Made by a program: the position numbers and the translations under genes
The notes under the pieces: generated by a model
What the model saw: only the letters and a program-made list of their open reading frames with translations
What the model was told of the DNA's origin: nothing
Databases searched by the model: none
Part shown: positions 56,887 through 64,000 of the stretch, in pieces
Numbering within the stretch: position 1 is the stretch's first letter
Layout: every line of letters starts with the position of its first letter
From: Daucus carota subsp. sativus
Lineage: Eukaryota > Streptophyta > Magnoliopsida > Apiales > Apiaceae
Assembly (NCBI RefSeq): GCF_001625215.2
Contig: NC_030383.2
Coordinates: 55,604,949-55,668,948, forward strand
Length of the DNA: 64,000 nt
Direction of reading: 5' to 3'

Positions 56887-58574
56887 ATCATGTCCGGGAT
56901 TTCGGACATCCAGGATGCCGAGGGAGTGGCGGTTAAGTGTTGTTGTACCCATTTATAAAAATAAAGGTGATGTTCAAAGTTGTAGTAATTATCGTGGTAT
57001 TAAGTTGCTTAGTCATACAATGAAACTCTGGGAACGAGTTATTGAGAGCAGGATTAGAAGAATTGTTACCATTTCGGAGAATCAATTTGGTTTTATGCCA
57101 GGCAGGTCAACCATTGAAGCGATTTATCTGATTCGCTGCCTTATGGAGAAATATCGAGAGCGTCGTAAAGATCTTCATATGGTGTTTATAGATCTTGAAA
57201 AAGCTTATGATAGTGTACCACGGGTTGTTCTTTGGAGATGTTTAGCAGCGCGAGGGATTCCGGCGGTGTATATTCGGACCATACAAGATATGTATTCAGC
57301 GGCGGGAACATGTGTTCGGACACCTGTCGGTGATACTCAGTATTTTCCAGTTGAGGTAGGGCTTCATCAAGGGTCGGTATTAAGCCCCTTGCTTTTTATA
57401 ATTGTATTGGATGTGATTACTCGTGACATTCAAGCTCCTATACCTTGGTGCATGCTTTTTGCTGATGATATTGTATTAGTAGCTGAGTCTCGGACCGAGG
57501 TTAATGTCAATCTCGAACGGTGGCGTACATCGCTAGAGGGTTATGGATTGCGATTGAGCCGTTCTAAAACTGAGTATTTATGGGCCAATTTCAGTGAGGA
57601 GATTCATGAGGAGGATGTAGCTGTATGCATCGCGGAGGCCCGTGTACCACAAACGAATACTTTTAAATATTTGGGTTCGATCATTCAGAGTAATGGTGAT
57701 ATTTCTGCGGATGTGACTCATCGTATTTTGACAGGATGGTTACGCTGGAGGTCTGCTACTGGTGTGTTGTGTGACAAAAATGTACCGTTGAAGTTGAAGG
57801 GTAAATTTTATCGGGTGGCAATTAGACCGTCATTACTATATGGTTCTGAGTGTTGGCCATTGCGAAAAGTTCAGGAGCGTCGACTAGAGACAGCAGAAAT
57901 GCGCATGTTGCGTTGGATTTGTGGTAACACCATGACAGATCATATACCGAGTGTTACTTTTCGCCGTCTTTTAGGTGTTGAGCCTATCTCTAAGAAAATA
58001 AGGGAGGGGCGTTTGCGTTGGTATGGACATGTTAGGCGTAAATGTAATTCAGCGCCGGTTCGAAGAGTTGAACACTTATCGGTTCGGGGCAAGAGAAAGA
58101 GAGGTCGGCCCCGTCGCACGTGGTCTGATCAATTAAGTTTGGACTTGGGAGCCCTAAATCTCACGGGGGATATGACATTTGATAAGAATGATTGGCGACG
58201 GCGTATTAAAGTAGTTGAGACTCGGTCTCGTGGTTTACAGAGGTTTTAAGTATTGGGGTGTTATGCTTTAGGAAGAGGTTTGCACCAATCTCTCTTCTCC
58301 CACGCCTTTATCCTTGCAATTGTTTCCTCCACCGGACTTTGCCACTGCTGATGGGTAATGTTTCGGTAAGTCTCATGTGAATAAGGCCATGAGCTAAGGT
58401 ATTGTAATAATATTGTATCACACACCTTTTTAATTATTGTGCACTAAGCCGGGGGTCTTCACGGAAACAGCCTCTCTATAGGGGCAGGGCTGCGTACATT
58501 TTACCCTCCTCAGACCCTGCTCTAAGCGGGAATACTGAGTACGTATGGTATGGTATGGTATCATGTCCGGGATT
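56887..58574 (+). mobile_element. 5'-truncated RTE-like LINE with perfect 15-bp target duplication
   Basis: ATCATGTCCGGGATT occurs at 56887-56901 and again at 58560-58574. The LINE lies between them (56902-58559). It starts inside the reverse-transcriptase region, so the endonuclease part is missing, as expected after incomplete reverse transcription. The 3' end has CACGGAAACAGCCTCTCTAT, GGGCAGGGCTGCGTACATT and CCTCCTCAGACCC, which strongly resembles the tail of plant Au-type SINEs. It closes with a short tandem tail of TATGG units, typical of RTE-type elements. Confidence 0.9.
56915..58249 (+). CDS. Reverse transcriptase (C-terminal part) of an RTE-like LINE
   Basis: Open for 444 codons from the first Met in the element (MPREWRLSVVVPIYKNKGD) to TAA, with no stops, so the insertion is young. 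Reverse-transcriptase motifs appear in order: NYRGIKLLSHTMKLWERV, QFGFMPGRSTIEAI, VFIDLEKAYDSVPR (first catalytic Asp), GLHQGSVLSPLLF and FADDIVLVAES (catalytic Asp pair). The C-terminal region has RWYGHVRRK and GKRKRGRPRRTW, usual in this group. The N-terminal endonuclease domain is absent, so it cannot be autonomous. The real polypeptide start is not defined, because the frame continues back into host DNA. Confidence 0.9.
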   Translation: MPREWRLSVVVPIYKNKGDVQSCSNYRGIKLLSHTMKLWERVIESRIRRIVTISENQFGFMPGRSTIEAIYLIRCLMEKYRERRKDLHMVFIDLEKAYDSVPRVVLWRCLAARGIPAVYIRTIQDMYSAAGTCVRTPVGDTQYFPVEVGLHQGSVLSPLLFIIVLDVITRDIQAPIPWCMLFADDIVLVAESRTEVNVNLERWRTSLEGYGLRLSRSKTEYLWANFSEEIHEEDVAVCIAEARVPQTNTFKYLGSIIQSNGDISADVTHRILTGWLRWRSATGVLCDKNVPLKLKGKFYRVAIRPSLLYGSECWPLRKVQERRLETAEMRMLRWICGNTMTDHIPSVTFRRLLGVEPISKKIREGRLRWYGHVRRKCNSAPVRRVEHLSVRGKRKRGRPRRTWSDQLSLDLGALNLTGDMTFDKNDWRRRIKVVETRSRGLQRF

Positions 58575-58802
58575 ACAGATTTGCGGGGTTTTCATGGTGT
58601 TGATTCAGTGATAAAGGTTTGTATGGTGATGCATTTATGGTTGATTGCTCAAAACAATATCGGGAGTATTAGAGCATGTACATATCTCTTCAAAAAATCG
58701 CTTGGTTGCCTACCGAAAAAGGAAGGATTCAACGGCGATATGATTATGTGTTTGTTCGATTTTGATTATATCCGTAGATGCCGTATGATTTTTCATTATT
58801 GA
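58563..58802 (+). pseudogene. Possible host reading frame cut at its start codon by the LINE
   Basis: The target duplication contains ATGTCCGGGATT. On the right it continues as MSGITDLRGFHGVDSVIK and stays open for 79 codons to TGA. The left copy of the duplication follows the 5'-leader-like sequence. Removing the insertion would join leader and frame. The encoded peptide matches nothing I recognise, and a GGTTTG splice donor (about 58615) could end a real first exon after VIK. Whether this was ever a gene is uncertain. Confidence 0.3.
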
Positions 58803-59689
58803 ATTATTTCCTTTTTTCAAAAAAAGATTAATTAAAAATTAACTGCAATTAAAAAAATAACTCTTATGGTCTTTTTGTTTCAAAAGTTTCTGTCAGGGAG
58901 AAAATATGGTTTCGAGACTAAAACCAATATTAATCTTACAAAGACCAAGACTATTTAAGTTGCCTTCATTTATATCACAAATTTCATTTTATTCCTTTCA
59001 AATGAACAAAACCTCAATCTTATGTTCATTTATACATCTACCCCAGGTGACTGACTGAGCGCCTAATTTATCTACTTTAGCCGAGATCTTCCGAACACAA
59101 TATCATTTTAAAAGTCGGTGACTATAACTAAAAAATTTATAAATCATCAAATTGATTCACCTTCAAATTATTCAATTAATTATTTGATAATCTCCAATCA
59201 ATTTAATTAATTTTTAATTAATCCTTATTTATTATCTTCATCGATTAAATTTGATTCTCAATTTTTTAAGACATTATAATTAAAGTTGATTCTCCATTTT
59301 TACTCACAACTAGAAAGTGATTGTTGCAAGTCTGCCAATACCGCAGTACCATTTAAAACCTAATTAACATGAGAATTTAGTAAAAAGTAGTAATAATTTA
59401 TTTAGCTAAAGTTGGCCGGCTAATTAGACTGTGAATCTGTGATTCACGACTGTCAATATATATGTGATTCACATGTCACCAATATTTAAATATATTTTTA
59501 TATTTTTATTGGCAGTTAACCGGTTAATTTTTATTTTGAAGAGAAGCAGTTGGCCTTTGATGATTTAGGAAACTACAGACTCATTAAGCTAACTTTAAGA
59601 TGTGATCAATTACAATTTACACGTAACTAATTCCGTCCATGTTTTCGAATAACGTTCGATCCAGAAGAATATGCGCTTACGAGACGAAG

Positions 59690-59825
59690 ACTATTAATCT
59701 TGTTTTTACATAGTCTTCTTGTTTCAAAAATTTTTGAGACAAAATTTTGTCTCGTACTATTAATCTTGTTTTTACATAGTCTTCTTGTTTCAAAAATTTT
59801 TGAGACAAAATTTTACATCGTCTTC
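59690..59825 (+). repeat. Tandem repeat of about 65 bp, two copies plus part of a third
   Basis: CTTGTTTTTACATAGTCTTC followed by TTGTTTCAAAAATTTTTGAG occurs twice in a row. A diverged third part (ATCGTCTTCTTATTTC) follows. GCGCTTACGAGACGAAGAC flanks the block on both sides (about 59670 and 59850). Confidence 0.85.
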
Positions 59826-60250
59826 TTATTTCAAAAATTTCTATCCGGAAGAACATGCGCTTACGAGACGAAGACCATTAATCTTTTATTCATGTACATG
59901 TCAACCCCACGTCACCATTTCGCGTCACTGAAGGCTCAAATTCGTATACTAGTACGAGTTAGGCCTCACGTCGTCCCTACTTAGCATACAAAATTTTGTA
60001 ACCTGAAAGTCACTTTATCTAAAAAAATTCAATAACAATATAATAACAATATTTCTTTATGACTCTATCGATCTGAAGGGGCCTGCTGCACTAAACAAAT
60101 TAGAGTGTGATTCACATGACACCGATTTTTTTTAAAAACATTTTATATTTTAATTGGAAGTTAACACTTGACCCTGATAACTTGAGAAACTATAGACTCA
60201 CCACTGCTTCTAAGGCCTTGCCGCTGTATGACCGGTGGCGGAATCAAGAC

Positions 60251-60585
60251 TAAGGTCCTGTTTGGAGATTAACTGTTAGCGGATTAAATTAGATGTTTTG
60301 ATTAGCTGATTGAATTATATGTTTTGATTAGCGGATTGGATTAGATGTTTCTCATTAAACTGTTTGGTAAATAGCTGATTCATTAACTTTTTCTGACACA
60401 AACCAAAACCTCTAATCCAAAAAACTCCTAAAAGTAGCTTTTTCAAAATTAGCTTTTTGGACCAAACCTCTATTTCAATCCGCTAACTACCAAACACTAA
60501 AATTAATAGATTTGAGTGGTCAAACCTCTAAATCACTCAAACCTCTAATTTTTGTCCCAACCTTTAACTTCCAAACAGGGCCTAA
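60251..60585. mobile_element. hAT-like MITE with GGNCCTGTTTGGA ends
   Basis: TAAGGTCCTGTTTGGA on the left and TCCAAACAGGGCCTAAG on the right are inverted repeats, a common plant hAT-type terminus. Inner motifs on both sides are AGCGGATT and AATCCGCTAA, again inverted. About 330 bp, non-coding. Confidence 0.75.
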
Positions 60586-60773
60586 GAGTTAGGGGCTCAA
60601 ATTTCGTTATCTATACTTGTTAAATAGCTTTCATCATTATACCATCATTCAGTCATGCATCTCTCATCCTGTTACACTCATAAGTCTTGATTATTTTCAT
60701 AACTGAAAAAACTATCCCAACAGTAGCAATCACAACAGGTAAAATCAGAGTTAACTCAAGCAGAAGATTCTAT

Positions 60774-60990
60774 TTTAGGATGTATTTTTTACATATAGTA
60801 ATATATTAATATATATTTTTGCAAATATATATTAATATAAGTATCTTTTTCATATAGTGATACAAAAATATGTATATTCAATTATATAAAAACATAAATA
60901 CTATGTGTTATATCTTTAAATATTTAAATCTAAACTTATTTATACCATGTACTTTCTTGTGGTATACGCGAGGTTAAAATCAAAGACGAC
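60774..60990 (+). repeat. Dispersed AT-rich repeat, copy 2
   Basis: Direct-orientation match to 49615-49840 over more than 200 bp. It is followed by Ala/Glu-like CGAGCT-rich DNA that ends in a TE-type terminus near 61155. Confidence 0.7.
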
Positions 60991-61699
60991 ATTCGAGCTG
61001 AACTCGAGCCTATCAAACTGTTTACGAGCTGAGTTTCGAACTTAAAATTAAAAACTCAGTCGAACTCGAACTCGAGTTCGAGCCCCGAACTTTTCAGTCG
61101 AGCTCAAGCCGAGCCCGACAGTGTTCGACTCGGATCGGCTCGATTACACCCCTAGCGGGAGCAAAAAAAAATTATATTGACATCACTAATTCAACGGGGG
61201 TCGGAAAAAAATATACACTGTTTTTTTGAAGTTAGGGGGCTCTAGCATCCCCTGGCCCCCTCTGGTTCTTCCACTGTGTAGGACTTTGCTACATGACTTG
61301 ATAAATTTTACTTGCAGGGACCTGCTTGCAACCTTGCCCACGTTAGTGATAGATCCTTCTGAAAATTTGTGAAACTTTGTGATAAACGGTACATGAAAGT
61401 TTGACATGCTACAATATTAGAAAAGTTCATATGATACATGTAGATGTGCCAAACAAATTGACCAACTTCTCTCACATTTAAACAGATACAAGACAACTTG
61501 AGACCTCTGACAAACCATAGTTCCGATACCACGTTGTGAACTACTCCATCTAAAACTTTAAGACGTTAAAGAAATGTCTTAAATGAATCTTATGTTATAT
61601 TTCAACATATTCAGAAAACAGACAGTACAAGTACATTCCGAGTGGATATACAACAAATATTACATGCTTAATTCAGCTACGCAATTGATGTGGAATTTG

Positions 61700-64000
61700 C
61701 TAATAGAGCATATGTTTCCGATTCTTTAGAAGATACCGGGAACTGAATGTTGACTGAATCATGTCCAAAAGTAGGCGAAATTGCAGGCAAGCAAATAGAA
61801 AAACAGGCAAACTAGCTAATGCAGTGACTAGTATAGGTGCCCATTTCATACTTTCTTCGTAGAGGAGGAAGAAGCTCGCGCTGAAAGCAATCATCATTGT
61901 CATAATTGAGATGAAAAGTGTTGAGACTCCAATCATCAATTTCACAGGTAAGGATACCAGGAAATCTTTTTCTGTATAACGCGCAGTGAGAATGGCCAAG
62001 AACACGAGTATGGAAGCTGAAGAGGTGCATAATGATATTGCGTCTGTTATAACAAACACCGCAAAAGCTCTTTTACCCAGGTAAATTGGTAGCCCATTGT
62101 TTTGGTTGTTGCCACCAGGCAAAGTGAAGGCTACAGCAAACATAATTGTGGCTATAAGGGCTGCGACCACCATGCTGTGAGCTGCTGTTTGCTTCATCCA
62201 GTTTTCTCCTTTCTCCATTAACTTAATGTGCTCATCAGTGAATAATTCCTGGGGGCTTTTCCCTGCGTTGTTCTTCTTTGTTCTATCAACTGAACTCACC
62301 ATTGTATTTACTTCCTGATACAAAGTTTCTAAAATCAGGGTCGCGCTCAAGAGAGAACTAATTCTTAAAATAAAAACTTAGAACCATCTGTTGTAGAATC
62401 CTTAATTTTAAATAGATTTTCATGATCTAAATTAAAATACACGTTTTTTTGTATCATTGTGTGTGTTCAAATATAATTCTAAAATATAATACATACGACA
62501 TTTTTTGCATGTGCAATTCTGTTGCAGAACCGTAATTAATACCAGAAATAAGGTGAAGCGTTCTAAGGGTAGTTAGACTGAGGATTCTAAGAGAAGCATG
62601 ACCCTTTAAAGTTATATTATTGTACGCTTAAACAAATTTGGTAGGCAATGTAAGATGCTACATCACATCTAAGAATTTGAGAAACAGATATATCATACTA
62701 TATGAGATTTTAGGAATATCTACCTGAAACCATATCAGCTCTCTTTGCATTTGAAAAGCTGCTCCGGACACAATATTAAGTCGATTTTGCTTTGGCAATA
62801 TGGCAGCTAAGTGTAGAATGTTATTTCCATCTTTGTCAACTACCCCCAACTTCTTGGAGCCAAGTTCATAGAGTAGATTGTACACATTCTCTTGACGATG
62901 AATAACTGCAACATGAAATATGGTGTGCTTATTCTCGTCTATTTCCCATGTAATGTCTGGACACAAGCGGAGGAGCTCAATTATGAATTTATGATTTCCC
63001 AATCTAGCAGCTGTAAATAGAAGCCCTTCAACTTTTTTTATACTAGGATCACCAGCAATTTGTTTTAGTATGTCCTCGTGCTTCTGCTGAACAATTTCTT
63101 TCCATATTATCCTGACTATTTCAATTGCTTTGTGGTGAGCAAAGGGTAGCCTTTGTCCAGGGATTAGTACTGAAACTGAAAATAATCAAATTATTAGAGA
63201 GATTGTAATGTGAACAAAGTGATAGTAACAGAAAAGGGATGTTCTGCTTCAGGCCAATGTGCCTTTTCCCCTATACTACATAAGCCATAGAAACACAGAT
63301 TATATAGGCCAAACTCTTTCATTTAAGATGTATAAAACTTTGTCTAAGAATTTTATCTGGAAAGAAATGGTTTGAGCACAGTAACACATGCATATTGCTT
63401 CATTGAATGTAATTGTTTTTCTTTTTTAGAGTGACTCTTAAAGCTTCTTTAAGGCGATCACATTAGCTAGTCAAAAACTTACTTGTGTTTATCAGTCTTC
63501 GAAGAGCCGTTTGTCCTTGAAATGCAGAAGCATTAGAAGCCAAATACCTCAGTACAAGTGTTTCTATAGTTAGGATTCCCTTCTCTCTTGTATCGATTAA
63601 TATCTTCAAAGCAATATCTGCAGATTTTCATATATTATATGATATGGTACTACTGAAAATCACTTAAGATACTAATGATCAAGAAAACTACAGAAACAAA
63701 TACACACACAGTCACAAACATTACATGGTTAGGCCTAGCATAGTAGCACTCACATAGGAAAACAACTTTTATTCGATAGAAAAAGTTATGGTCCTAAACA
63801 GAGTAGAAAGAAAAAAATAAGGGGCTGTGTGGAGAGAGTTTCAAATTTACCAAGCAAGCCAAAAGCAAGGCAAGAATCCAGTATACGAGTTTTATCTGAA
63901 TAGTTCCACTTGAGATCTACCAGATCAGTCTTGGAATAGATATGTTCCACCATGTTTCTGTCTCCTGAATAAACTGCACACAAGAATGGTAAGTCACCCT
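61700..64000 (-). CDS. Ankyrin-repeat membrane protein with PGG domain (ACD6-like), gene C, partial
   Basis: Minus-strand exons visible are 64000-63851 (cut by the window edge), 63617-63483, 63169-62724 and 62314-61700. Splice sites and phases are the same as in genes A and B. The edge exon reads GDLPFLCAVYSGDRNMVEHI, an ankyrin helix pair. The next exon is diverged (DIALKILIDTREKGIL). Then come LLFTAARLGNHKFIIELL and HTIFHVAVIHRQENVYNLLY. The last exon is again exactly 615 bp, with PGG (AVAFTLPGG) and four membrane segments, ending KNRKHMLY. The 5' part lies beyond the window. It is a member of the same family on the opposite strand, about 40 kb away, with the nearest orphan exon at 53.2 kb. 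Confidence 0.88.

Larger units (their letters stand above)
58803..61699. other. Intergenic, transposon remains
   Basis: No gene seen. It includes a 65-bp tandem repeat (59690-59820), a hAT-like MITE (60251-60585), the second copy of the dispersed repeat (60774-60990) and a TE end with CGAGCTCGAACTCGAG-type motifs finishing GGCTCGATTACACCCCTAG (about 60990-61155). The 61170-61699 stretch borders the 3' end of ankyrin gene C. Confidence 0.45.

Overview
The window is nuclear DNA from a flowering plant, most likely a eudicot. Genes have many GT-AG introns and AT-rich intergenic DNA full of small DNA transposons, and the gene families are typical of plants: PRA1, RETICULATA-related, CHX, CAN nuclease, and ankyrin proteins with a PGG domain. 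I cannot name the species from sequence alone. All exon models were read by eye from reading frames, splice sites and comparison of paralogues within the window.

Layout. 1-62 may be the last codons of a gene entering from the left. 1.2-3.8 kb holds a Mutator-like element and nested MITEs. 4.6-8.5 kb carries, on the minus strand, an intact gene for an unrecognised tandem-repeat protein and a decayed relative interrupted by a duplicated transposon. 9.7-10.3 kb is a single-exon PRA1 gene (minus). 13.1-21.5 kb is a tandem pair of ankyrin-PGG membrane protein genes (plus). 22.4-29.0 kb is a seven-exon RETICULATA-related chloroplast protein gene (plus). 31.5-40.5 kb returns to the repeat-protein family, with three intact plus-strand genes and a 3' relic. 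41.1-44.0 kb is a CHX-type cation/H+ antiporter gene (minus). 46.3-48.5 kb is a CAN-type staphylococcal-nuclease-like gene (plus). 52.2-52.9 kb is a small gene with a Sel1-like motif (minus). 53.2 kb is a stray ankyrin-family exon with a stop. 55.3-55.9 kb encodes a four-pass membrane protein (minus). 56.9-58.6 kb is a 5'-truncated RTE-like LINE with a perfect 15-bp target duplication. 61.7-64.0 kb is a third ankyrin-PGG gene (minus), running off the right edge.

The most unusual content is the repeat-protein family: four intact genes and two relics within 36 kb. They are built from degenerate units of about 25-27 residues around the core Q-G-[IM]-[ED]-[YHN]-[IV]-[RQ]. I do not recognise this family. 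The proteins are hydrophilic, with no signal peptide, no membrane segment and almost no cysteine. Repeat units are nearly identical in places, which indicates recent expansion. The second theme is transposons with readable insertion footprints: a MULE with a 9-bp duplication, two related hAT-type elements with exact 8-bp duplications and different subterminal palindromes, a Tourist-like element inside a Stowaway-like one, and the LINE, which landed on an ATG.

The genes do not form an operon-like unit. Functional links are only within families: ankyrin-PGG proteins (ACD6-like, commonly tied to defence) in three copies plus a fragment, and the repeat proteins in four copies plus relics.
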